Assembly (NCBI RefSeq): GCF_000950575.1
Contig: NZ_CP011005.1
Coordinates: 2,294,001-2,358,000 of the forward strand
Length of the DNA stretch: 64,000 nt
From: Psychromicrobium lacuslunae
GTDB taxonomy: Bacteria > Actinomycetota > Actinomycetes > Actinomycetales > Micrococcaceae
Direction: 5' to 3'
Positions within the stretch are counted from its first letter, which is position 1; every line of letters starts with the position of its first letter. Under the pieces are notes generated by a model that had not been told where the DNA came from, did no database searches, and saw only the letters and a list, made by a program, of their open reading frames with translations. Position numbers and translations under genes: made by a program. Positions 44,627-51,804 of this stretch are shown in pieces.

Positions 44627-45406
44627 CTAGTTTAGCGTATTCGGTTCACTGACGATAAGCACCAGTGAACCATCGAAAAATGGCTGATTGCGCAGTTCGC
44701 CATACAGTTCATCCCAGCGCCCACTTTCCAGATCTGTCCGCAGCGCAGCAACCGCGCTTGCTGCCTCGACTTCACTCAAAAAACTCCACGCCGAGTTGGC
44801 TTGCCGGGCACCTTCATCGAGCAACATCTCCGGCCGACCATAGTAAGCCTCACCAAAACCATCCGTGCAGCCCAGCGGAATAGGCACCGCCTCAATCCGA
44901 GCGCCACCCAATAACTCGGCGACTCGATCCGGAGCCGGATAGCGACTGGCCTCGGTCTCAATGACTTTGACGGCGTAGTCGATCAGCCAGAAGCGACCGA
45001 GCAGCGCGGGGTCACAACTCAGGATGACCACCGGTCCTCGGGTCACCCGCCTCATTTCCGCTAGACCCTGCGCTAGGTCCTGCCATTGATGAACGGTAAA
45101 GGTTGCCATCGAAGCGTCGAAGGAGTTATCGGCAAAGGGAAGGTCCTCTGAACTAGCAGCAATAGCGGGGCTCAGCCGGGATGGCCGCTGCGCGCGCATG
45201 GTGGCACTCGGCTCGACAGCGGTCACCTCTCGATCGAGCGGCTCATATGAACCAGCTCCCGCCCCGACATTCAGTACAGTTTTGGCATCACCGAGAGCTG
45301 CCGCAATCCGAGCCGCAATCGCCGGCTCGGGACGACGGTATCGCGCATAACCTTGGCCAATCTGCGCGTAGTTCGCATCCCCAGCACTGCCGTCGTCAAA
45401 GTTCAT
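44627..45406 (-). CDS. Class I SAM-dependent methyltransferase
   Basis: Methyltransferase of 259 aa, probably small-molecule type. SAM motif I is 'TVLNVGAGAGSYEPLD', followed by the acidic 'VTAVEPSATMRAQRP', and 'SEDLPFADNSFDASMATFTV' with 'MRRVTRGPVVILSCDP' are typical of the UbiE/Methyltransf_11 group. The acceptor is unknown. The ATG is six bases from a TAGGCT box that is part of a palindrome shared with the divergent thioesterase gene. Confidence 0.85.
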   Translation of the reverse strand: MNFDDGSAGDANYAQIGQGYARYRRPEPAIAARIAAALGDAKTVLNVGAGAGSYEPLDREVTAVEPSATMRAQRPSRLSPAIAASSEDLPFADNSFDASMATFTVHQWQDLAQGLAEMRRVTRGPVVILSCDPALLGRFWLIDYAVKVIETEASRYPAPDRVAELLGGARIEAVPIPLGCTDGFGEAYYGRPEMLLDEGARQANSAWSFLSEVEAASAVAALRTDLESGRWDELYGELRNQPFFDGSLVLIVSEPNTLN

Positions 45407-45412
45407 GCTTTG

Positions 45413-45425
45413 AGCCTAATAGGCT
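45413..45425. promoter_or_regulatory. Palindromic double -10 for two divergent leaderless genes
   Basis: AGCCTAATAGGCT reads as TAGGCT on both strands. Each TAGGCT is followed by six bases and an ATG (45406 minus, 45432 plus). The flanking GTTCAT/ATGAAC are also symmetric. The two start codons are only 25 bases apart. Confidence 0.6.
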
Positions 45426-45431
45426 TGAGGA

Positions 45432-45827
45432 ATGAACGAACAGTGGAAAATCGTACTCGGCGAACTGGACGAAAAGATGGGTGTCCAGATTATTGAAGAG
45501 TCGGTGGAACGGGTAGTGGCGACGATGCCGGTAGCTGGCAATCGCCAATCCTTCGGACTCTTGCACGGGGGCGCTTCACTAGCCGTTGGGGAGGCGGTGG
45601 GCTCCTGGGCCGCAGTGATCTACGCTTCCACTCTTGGCAAGACTGCGGTCGGCGTCGACGTCTCGGCCACCCATCACAAGTCGGCGCGCGAGGGCTTGGT
45701 CACGATTACCGCTACCCCGTTACAGCTCGGACGCACCCTGACCAGCCATCAAGTGGTGATTAGCAATGCCGCTGGCGAGCGGCTTTGTACCGTGCGAATC
45801 AGTAACCTGCTGCTCGATCCAAAGTAG
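45432..45827 (+). CDS. Hotdog-fold acyl-CoA thioesterase, YdiI/MenI-like
   Basis: Thioesterase of 131 aa. 'QSFGLLHGGASLAVGEAVGS' matches the active-site helix of E. coli YdiI/EntH, with the catalytic Glu in 'VGEAVGS'; 'HHKSAREGLVTITATPLQLG' is the matching second half. YdiI hydrolyses 1,4-dihydroxy-2-naphthoyl-CoA in menaquinone synthesis; menA-E are all in this window and no other candidate for that step is seen, so a MenI role is likely but not proven. It could also be a general PaaI-type enzyme. Possible leaderless start. Confidence 0.82.
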   Translation: MNEQWKIVLGELDEKMGVQIIEESVERVVATMPVAGNRQSFGLLHGGASLAVGEAVGSWAAVIYASTLGKTAVGVDVSATHHKSAREGLVTITATPLQLGRTLTSHQVVISNAAGERLCTVRISNLLLDPK

Positions 45828-46014
45828 CCGTCCAGCCAAGAGCACCGACGGTCCAGGGCCACGCCCGGGCGCCGAGCGGCACCCATCACTCTCCTATTCA
45901 CAGCTAGTTCGCGGCAAATTCTCCTTGACAGTCAGGGAAATAGTCGTAAATTAGCAGATAACTTAAACGGTTTAGCACGTTTGAGAATCAGATCACTTCG
46001 AAGAAGGAGTTTCA

Positions 46015-46944
46015 GTGCCGAAACAAATCATCGGAAGAAGGACGGTGCTGTCGATGTTCGGCGCCGGGGCCGCAGTGGCCGCGACCGGCGTGGCAGCCAT
46101 TAACCCGGCGTTAGCAACCGCGGCCAGCGCCGCCACCGCCAAGTCCGGGCCGACCAGCGTCGTCTACGTCGAAGTCAATAGCAACAGCATGCTGAACGCG
46201 GGTAAGTACACCTTGACCAACGGTGGAGCCCAGGTTTTCGACGTCGCGGTGATCTTCGCCGCGAATATCAACTACAACACCAGCACCCAAAAGGCTTATC
46301 TGCACTTCAATGATCAGGTCACCGCGGTGCTGAACGATGCGGCCAACCAGATCAAACCGCTGCAAGACAAGGGCATCAAGGTGCTGCTCTCCGTCCTCGG
46401 CAATCACCAGGGGGCGGGTTTTGCAAACTTCCCCAATCAGGCCGCTGCTGAGGCGTTTGCCACCGAGCTAGCCAATGCTGTCACCAGCTACGGTCTGGAC
46501 GGCATTGACTTCGACGACGAATACACCGAGTACGGCAATAACGGCACCGGCCAGCCTAACGACAGCTCGTTCTACTATCTGGTCTCGGCACTGCGCAGCA
46601 AACTCGGCAGCAGCAAGCTCATCACCTTGTACGACATCGGGCCGTCGGCAGATCGGCTGAGCTACAACGGGAACAGCATTGCCGATACCTTCAACTACTC
46701 GTGGAACCCGTACTACGGCACCTGGTCGGACCCGCGCGGCCCCAGCTCCAAATCAAAGCGCTCCCCCGCGGCTATCGAGATCAACAGCACCTCTTCCAGC
46801 ACGGCGGCAAGCTATGCGCAACGAACCGTCGATGAAGGCTATGGGGTTTATCTCACTTACAACCTGACGGCGACTAACTCCGCCAGTTACATCTCCTCGT
46901 TCACCCAAAAGCTGTACGGCAGTAGCGCGAAGTACACCGCTTAG
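46015..46944 (+). CDS. Secreted endo-beta-N-acetylglucosaminidase (GH18, EndoH-like)
   Basis: Glycosidase of 309 aa that in relatives cuts the chitobiose core of N-glycans. GTG with AAGGAG upstream. Tat-type signal: 'GRRTVLSMFGAGAAVAATG' with a twin Arg and a cleavage site near residue 40. The GH18 active site DxxDxDxE is 'DGIDFDDEYTEYG' and the protein resembles Streptomyces EndoH in length and in the segments around it ('VYVEVNSNSMLNAGKYTL', 'FNYSWNPYYGTW'). Single domain with no binding module. Followed by a hairpin terminator. Confidence 0.87.
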   Translation: MPKQIIGRRTVLSMFGAGAAVAATGVAAINPALATAASAATAKSGPTSVVYVEVNSNSMLNAGKYTLTNGGAQVFDVAVIFAANINYNTSTQKAYLHFNDQVTAVLNDAANQIKPLQDKGIKVLLSVLGNHQGAGFANFPNQAAAEAFATELANAVTSYGLDGIDFDDEYTEYGNNGTGQPNDSSFYYLVSALRSKLGSSKLITLYDIGPSADRLSYNGNSIADTFNYSWNPYYGTWSDPRGPSSKSKRSPAAIEINSTSSSTAASYAQRTVDEGYGVYLTYNLTATNSASYISSFTQKLYGSSAKYTA

Positions 46945-46979
46945 CCGGAGCCGAGATTTTCGCTTCCGGGGGCTCCGGC
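46944..46979 (+). terminator. Hairpin terminator after the EndoH-like gene
   Basis: GCCGGAGCC pairs perfectly with GGCTCCGGC (9 bp) around an 18-base loop, starting at the stop codon. No T-tract. Confidence 0.55.
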
Positions 46980-47060
46980 ATGCTCCGATCCACTCTGAGG
47001 TTGATTGAGAGCAAGCCGGCCCCCGGAACTAACTTCCCCGCAAGATGCAGCTGGGCGAGC

Positions 47061-47489
47061 TCAACGCACCGTTATTTCAAAGAACGGATACTCCTCAGAA
47101 TCGTTGTGCTCGTTAGCACGCAGACCCATCTTCTCGTAAAAAGGAATTGCCGAAGGTGAGGCTTGCCACTCCAGCCATTTGCATTCGGGGCGTGCTATCA
47201 CCCAATCGTGCACTGCAGCCAAGAGAGCAGTCGCAATGCCACGGTTTCGATGTGCTTCCTCGACGAAGATGTCATGCAAGCGGGCGGAACCGAATTCTCC
47301 CCGGATTCTGACTCCATAGAACTGGACGAGTGCAATCCCGACGAGGACGCCTGCTTCTTCCGCAACAAAAACGCCAAAATCTTCATTACCTAGTACCCTG
47401 GCGGCACGGCTCTGCGCCCCCTTGTCGTGCGCCTTTGACAGACGCACCAGGTCATCCAGATCAGCGGCTACTGCAGGCCGAATATTCAC
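47061..47489 (-). CDS. GNAT-family N-acetyltransferase
   Basis: Acetyltransferase of 142 aa. 'NIRPAVAADLDDLVRLSKAH' opens the fold, 'LHDIFVEEAHRNRGIATALL' is strand 4 plus the acetyl-CoA loop (RNRGIA), and 'SAIPFYEKMGLRANE' is motif B. GTG start overlapping the preceding acetyltransferase stop (GTGA), so the two are coupled. Substrate unknown. Confidence 0.85.
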   Translation of the reverse strand: MNIRPAVAADLDDLVRLSKAHDKGAQSRAARVLGNEDFGVFVAEEAGVLVGIALVQFYGVRIRGEFGSARLHDIFVEEAHRNRGIATALLAAVHDWVIARPECKWLEWQASPSAIPFYEKMGLRANEHNDSEEYPFFEITVR

Positions 47490-48079
47490 CGGCTTTTGTT
47501 CAGTCGGAACTCAAGTCCCGATTTAACCATTGGCCATTCGGAGGCGATGATCGAGAACACCACGGTGTCCCGCACAGTGCCATCGGGCATCCGCAAATGT
47601 GCTCGCAGCACGCCGTCTTGCTTGGCACCCAATCGGGCAATAGCTTCACGGGACTGCTGATTCATCCAGTGGGTATGAAATTCGACTGCTGTGCAGCCAA
47701 GGGTTTCGAAAGCGTGCCCCAACAAAAGTAACTTGGAATCCGGATTGGTCCCGCTGCCCTGCGCACCGGCGGCATTCCAGGTGTAACCGATCTCCAGGCG
47801 GGGAGTATCTGCATCGATATTGCAGTAGGTGGTCATCCCGATGATTTTGCCGTCGCTGAGCCGGCGGGTGGTGAAAGGCAGCATGTAGCCGGTCTGCTGT
47901 AGCTCTAGCCGACGCTCAATTTCGGCTCGCATCTGCTCCGGCGAAGGCACTCGGGTGTACCAGAGTTTCCACAGCTCGCCGTCCTGAACCGCCTCAACTA
48001 ATTCATCGTGATGTTCGGGGGCCAATGGTTCTAACTGCACGTACTTACCGGTCAGAGTTACGGGTCCAATTGTGGTCAT
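47486..48079 (-). CDS. GNAT-family N-acetyltransferase (RimL-like)
   Basis: Acetyltransferase of 197 aa. 'LTGKYVQLEPLAPEHHDELV' and 'LEIGYTWNAAGAQGSGTNPD' with 'EFHTHWMNQQSREAIARLGA' fit the RimJ/RimL group; the acetyl-CoA loop is degenerate (Q-G-S-G). ATG six bases after TAGGAT, a box that overlaps the stop of the upstream phosphatase gene. Confidence 0.85.
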   Translation of the reverse strand: MTTIGPVTLTGKYVQLEPLAPEHHDELVEAVQDGELWKLWYTRVPSPEQMRAEIERRLELQQTGYMLPFTTRRLSDGKIIGMTTYCNIDADTPRLEIGYTWNAAGAQGSGTNPDSKLLLLGHAFETLGCTAVEFHTHWMNQQSREAIARLGAKQDGVLRAHLRMPDGTVRDTVVFSIIASEWPMVKSGLEFRLNKSR

Positions 48080-48085
48080 AATGCC

Positions 48086-48091
48086 ATCCTA
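48086..48091 (-). promoter_or_regulatory. -10 box of leaderless GNAT-gene promoter
   Basis: TAGGAT on the minus strand, six bases before the ATG at 48079. It includes the stop codon of the tyrosine phosphatase gene. Confidence 0.45.
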
Positions 48092-48796
48092 GGGGGTCAG
48101 CAGCTTGCTCCGAATAGCAGCAATTTCGGACGCTTGGAGGCCGGCAGCTAGCAGGTATTCCTCGATGCTGGCCTCGGCAACAGCATCGAGCATCGCGCCA
48201 CGGGTGTGCGCCACCCAGTCGTCAAGCTGCTGGTTTGTTTCTCCCGGCTTCAACTCCCCGAATGTGGGGTCATAATGAGCTATTGCCCGCACTCCGGCTT
48301 CATAATCGTCGGCAATCTCCTCCGCGCTGACTCCGGCCAGTTGCAGAAGTCCCATGGTGATCATTCCGCTGCGGTCGCAACCACCAGCACAATGAATCAC
48401 CACGGCCCCCTCGGCCAACGCAACGGCGCGGTAAACTGCTGCAATTTTCTCCGGTAAGGTCCGCAGCAGCGGCCAGATCGACTCGGGCGAATCGAGTATC
48501 GGCAGGATTGTCTGGAACTTCGGGTCGGAATGGTCCTCGACCGGGAGCAGCTGAATACCGATCCCAGGCAGTTCGGCAGCTACCGGATCAGTCTCTCTGC
48601 GTTCAACTTCGTCGGGATTCCGCAGATCAATAATGTTGCGGACTCCGGCGTCGAACATTTGCTGCCAGCCTTTTTGTCTCAAGAACTCGCGTCTGGCCAT
48701 CCGGAACACTCTGCCTGGCTGCACTCCGCCAAGGCCGCCCAGGTCGCGCGCGTTGATCGCGCCTTCCCAATTAACTTCTCTCGTTTTCGACGTCAT
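48089..48796 (-). CDS. Tyrosine/serine protein phosphatase
   Basis: Cysteine phosphatase of 235 aa of the bacterial 'Y_phosphatase3' type. The P-loop CX5R is 'VIHCAGGCDRSGMITMGLL', 'INARDLGGLGGVQPGRVFRM' is the conserved N-terminus and 'NIIDLRNPDEVERRETDP' the next conserved stretch. Members dephosphorylate phosphotyrosine or phosphoinositides; MptpB of Mycobacterium is a secreted example, but no signal is seen here. Confidence 0.87.
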   Translation of the reverse strand: MTSKTREVNWEGAINARDLGGLGGVQPGRVFRMARREFLRQKGWQQMFDAGVRNIIDLRNPDEVERRETDPVAAELPGIGIQLLPVEDHSDPKFQTILPILDSPESIWPLLRTLPEKIAAVYRAVALAEGAVVIHCAGGCDRSGMITMGLLQLAGVSAEEIADDYEAGVRAIAHYDPTFGELKPGETNQQLDDWVAHTRGAMLDAVAEASIEEYLLAAGLQASEIAAIRSKLLTP

Positions 48797-48894
48797 GGGG
48801 GCCAGTCAAACAGCAAAACTCCGGCATCGCCAGCGAGAGCACTGGGCTGAACTCCCCATTGCGAGCGAGCGCCTGTTTAGCTATCTCGACCCGG

Positions 48895-49752
48895 CTACCA
48901 GCTGAAGAAACCCTGCCCGCTTTTGCGCCCGAGTTCACCACGAGCAACCTTATCGCGCAGAATTTGCGGCGGCGCAAACCGGTCGCCCAGAGCTGAGGCT
49001 AGATATTCGGCGATGCCGAGGCGCACGTCGAGGCCGACCACATCAGTGGTACGCAGCGGCCCCATCGGGTGCTTGTAACCGAGTTCCATCGCGGTATCGA
49101 TATCCTGCGCCGAGGCCACTCCCTCCTCGACCATCCGCATTGCCTCCAGGGCAATTGCCACTCCGAGCCTTGAGGAGGCAAAGCCTGGCGCATCTTTCAC
49201 CACGACGGCAGTTTTACCGAGCGCGGCCACCCATTCCTTGGCGGTAGTAACCAGCGTCTCGGTGGTCTGATCCCCCCGGACAAGTTCCACCAGCGTTGAG
49301 GCCGGCACCGGATTGAAGAAGTGCAGACCGAAGAACTGTTCCGGCCGCAGCAAGGTGGACGCCAGGCCGTTGACCGAGAGCGATGAAGTGTTGGTGGCCA
49401 GCACGGCGTTCTCGGCAATTGCCTTTTCCGCCCGTTGCAAGGCCGGGACCTTGAGATCGAAAACCTCAGGAACAGCTTCGATCACCAATTGCGCTGCGCC
49501 GAGTCCCTCGATGTCCGTAACGGTCGATAGTCGGACTAGCTGGTCCTCGACTGATCCCTGCAAGGTTCCTCGAGCCGCCGTTTTCTGCACAGCCTCGGCC
49601 ACCCGGTCCTCGGCGGCCCGGGCGGCGTCCTGGGTAGCTTCGGCAATAGTGACCTGGCAGCCGCCGATCAGAAAGGCATGCGCGATTCCGGCACCCATCC
49701 TGCCGCCGCCAATGACGCCGATATTAGTCGGCAAGCCGGTCGCTGCGGTCAT
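48895..49752 (-). CDS. paaH: 3-Hydroxyacyl-CoA dehydrogenase, PaaH-like
   Basis: NAD-dependent dehydrogenase of 285 aa. Rossmann motif 'IGVIGGGRMGAGIAHAFLIG', and the dimer domain signature 'FFGLHFFNPVPASTLVELVR' carries the catalytic His; 'YKHPMGPLRTTDVVGLDVRL' is typical of 3-hydroxybutyryl/3-hydroxyadipyl-CoA dehydrogenases. Four-base overlap with the crotonase gene and downstream of the thiolase puts it in a beta-oxidation unit that fits the lower phenylacetate pathway. A general hydroxybutyryl-CoA role is the alternative. Confidence 0.85.
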   Translation of the reverse strand: MTAATGLPTNIGVIGGGRMGAGIAHAFLIGGCQVTIAEATQDAARAAEDRVAEAVQKTAARGTLQGSVEDQLVRLSTVTDIEGLGAAQLVIEAVPEVFDLKVPALQRAEKAIAENAVLATNTSSLSVNGLASTLLRPEQFFGLHFFNPVPASTLVELVRGDQTTETLVTTAKEWVAALGKTAVVVKDAPGFASSRLGVAIALEAMRMVEEGVASAQDIDTAMELGYKHPMGPLRTTDVVGLDVRLGIAEYLASALGDRFAPPQILRDKVARGELGRKSGQGFFSW

Positions 49753-50522
49753 TTCTTTGTCCTTTTCTCCAGGAAAGCGGTCATCCTTGCGAACTTCTCT
49801 TCGGATTCAAAGAGCACCGCCTGCGCCTGCATATCGATCTCAGGGTGGGCTTCCGGTGGAGCGTGGAAAACCGATTTGGTGTATTGCACGGCGAGCGCGT
49901 CCTGAGTCGCGATCCGATCTGCCAGAGCGGCCGCCGCCGCGATGAGTTCTGCCGGTTCATGCAATGAACTGACCAGTCGAGCGGCGAGCGCCTCTTCCGC
50001 GTTGAGCACTTTACCGGCCAGCAGAATCTCCTTGGCGAGCGGTTCGCCGACGAGTTCGCGCAGCCGCCAGCTCGCCCCGGCCGCGGCCAGAATGCCGAGC
50101 GACGTCTCCGGATTGCCGATCCGAATGGCCGGGGTGCCGATCCTAAAATCCGCGGCGAAAGCGAGTTCCGCGCCGCCACCCAGCACATAACCATCAAGAG
50201 CCGCAATCACCGGCATTTTCAGCTCGGCGATCCTGATAAAGAGCCTGATGTTGATACCAGCTAAGGCATCGGCGGCCCGGCGTTCACGTAACTGTGCAAT
50301 ATCCGCCCCGGAGGCAAAAACACCTGGCTTCCCATTGGCTGCCGGGCTGCCGCTCAGGATCAAGATCTTGGGCTGCTGTTCGAGGTATTCGCAGACCTCG
50401 TGCAATTCATCTACCATCTGCTGATCGATGGCGTTGCGCACTTCAGGACGATTCAGCCGCACCAGTAACCGATCGTCCCGCTCTTCAATCAGCAGGGTCT
50501 GCTTTTCGCCGAGCGAGTTCAT
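49749..50522 (-). CDS. paaF: Enoyl-CoA hydratase, PaaF-like
   Basis: Crotonase-fold hydratase of 257 aa from ATG 50522, which overlaps the thiolase stop (ATGA); a longer frame reaches into that gene. 'GVFASGADIAQLRERRAADA' is the oxyanion segment, 'DGYVLGGGAELAFAADFRIG' the second, with catalytic Glu in 'NPETSLGILAAAGASWRL'. In the phenylacetate route it would hydrate 2,3-dehydroadipyl-CoA. Its assignment as PaaF rests on neighbours. Confidence 0.83.
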   Translation of the reverse strand: MNSLGEKQTLLIEERDDRLLVRLNRPEVRNAIDQQMVDELHEVCEYLEQQPKILILSGSPAANGKPGVFASGADIAQLRERRAADALAGINIRLFIRIAELKMPVIAALDGYVLGGGAELAFAADFRIGTPAIRIGNPETSLGILAAAGASWRLRELVGEPLAKEILLAGKVLNAEEALAARLVSSLHEPAELIAAAAALADRIATQDALAVQYTKSVFHAPPEAHPEIDMQAQAVLFESEEKFARMTAFLEKRTKK

Positions 50523-51715
50523 ACTCGTTCCACCAGCAGAGCGGTGCCCTGCCCAACGCCGACGCACATGGTCGCCAAACCACGGTTGGCAGCTTCGCGT
50601 TCCATCCGGCCGAGCAACGTAATGGTGATCCGTGCGCCGGATGAGCCCAGTGGATGGCCCAGCGCAATCGCGCCGCCATCGGCGTTGACGATCTCGGGGT
50701 CGAGGCCGAGCCGACGAATGCTGGCAATTGACTGCGTGGCGAAGGCTTCGTTAATTTCCACCGCGCCAATCGAGGATAGTTCGACGCCGGTGCGAGCCAA
50801 CAGTTTCTCGGTCGCCGGAACCGGGCCGAGCCCCATGATTTCCGGCGCTAGCGCGGCCGCGACACCGTCAACCACCCGAGCCCTGGGTTTCAGCCCATAA
50901 CGCTGCACAGCAGCTTCCGAGGCGACCAGGATTGCTGAAGCTCCATCGTTCAGCGGCGAGGCATTCCCGGCGGTCACCACGCCGTCGGGCCGGACTACCG
51001 GGCGCAAAGCGGCCAAGCTTTCTAGCGAACTATCGCGTCGGGGACCTTCATCGGCGGAAATCGTCACCATGCTGCGTCCGGACTTAGCCTGAACCGGGAT
51101 GATCTCAGCGTCGAAACGTCCGGCATCAATGGCTGCGATGGCCCGTTGATGTGAACGCAAGGCGAAAGCATCTGCCTCTTCTCGGCTAATGCCGTCTAGC
51201 GCGGCAACCTCCTCGGCAGTTTCCGGCATCGAATAGGTCGCCTTATCGCGTTGCTTGAACTGAGGATTGGTGAAACGCCAACCAATCGAAGTATCGAAAA
51301 CCTCACCCGGCCGGGCAAAAGCCTTCTCGGGCTTTGCCATCACCCACGGTGCCCGGCTCATCGATTCGACCCCGCCAGCGATCACCAGATCCGCCGCTCC
51401 TGCCTTCACCATCTGGGAGGCGAGAGTGATCGCCGACATGCCAGAGGCGCAGAGCCGATTGACGGTGATGCCCGGCACGGAATCCGGCAAGCCTGCGAGC
51501 AGCAAGGCCATTCTGGCCACATTGCGATTGTCCTCACCGGCCTGATTAGCACTGCCGAGGATCACTTCATCCACCAACCCGGCATCGATGCCGGTCCGCT
51601 CAACGAGAGCCGCCAGCGTGAGCGCGGCCAGATCGTCCGGTCGGACCGAAGAAAGCGCACCACCGTAGCGGCCCACCGGGGTTCGCACTCCATCGACTAG
51701 AAACGCTTCCGCCAT
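50519..51715 (-). CDS. paaJ: Acetyl-CoA acyltransferase, PaaJ/PcaF-like
   Basis: Thiolase of 398 aa that would split 3-oxoadipyl-CoA into succinyl-CoA and acetyl-CoA. Nucleophile in 'TVNRLCASGMSAITLASQMV' (Cys ~90), His in 'GGAIALGHPLGSSGARI' and second Cys in 'ATMCVGVGQGTALL'. GAGGAG before ATG. First gene of thiolase-hydratase-dehydrogenase, with a PaaR-type site 42 bases upstream, which supports a phenylacetate role. Confidence 0.88.
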   Translation of the reverse strand: MAEAFLVDGVRTPVGRYGGALSSVRPDDLAALTLAALVERTGIDAGLVDEVILGSANQAGEDNRNVARMALLLAGLPDSVPGITVNRLCASGMSAITLASQMVKAGAADLVIAGGVESMSRAPWVMAKPEKAFARPGEVFDTSIGWRFTNPQFKQRDKATYSMPETAEEVAALDGISREEADAFALRSHQRAIAAIDAGRFDAEIIPVQAKSGRSMVTISADEGPRRDSSLESLAALRPVVRPDGVVTAGNASPLNDGASAILVASEAAVQRYGLKPRARVVDGVAAALAPEIMGLGPVPATEKLLARTGVELSSIGAVEINEAFATQSIASIRRLGLDPEIVNADGGAIALGHPLGSSGARITITLLGRMEREAANRGLATMCVGVGQGTALLVERV

Positions 51716-51756
51716 GGCCGCTCCTCAACACAGGTATGACATCGGTCAGCAACATT

Positions 51757-51774
51757 ACTGACCGATCGTTCTAT
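51757..51774 (-). promoter_or_regulatory. PaaR-type operator upstream of the thiolase gene
   Basis: ACTGACCGA / TCGTTCTAT; the left half is a full consensus half-site, the right half deviates (6 of 9 symmetric). A further half-site CGGTCAG lies at 51744-51750. Confidence 0.55.
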
Positions 51775-51804
51775 AAATATTTCATACCCGCTAAGTACGG
51801 TCAA

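Noticed and set aside
44627-45406. MenG (demethylmenaquinone methyltransferase)
   Set aside because: Sequence lacks the UbiE/MenG signatures beyond the general SAM fold and it is not in a men operon.
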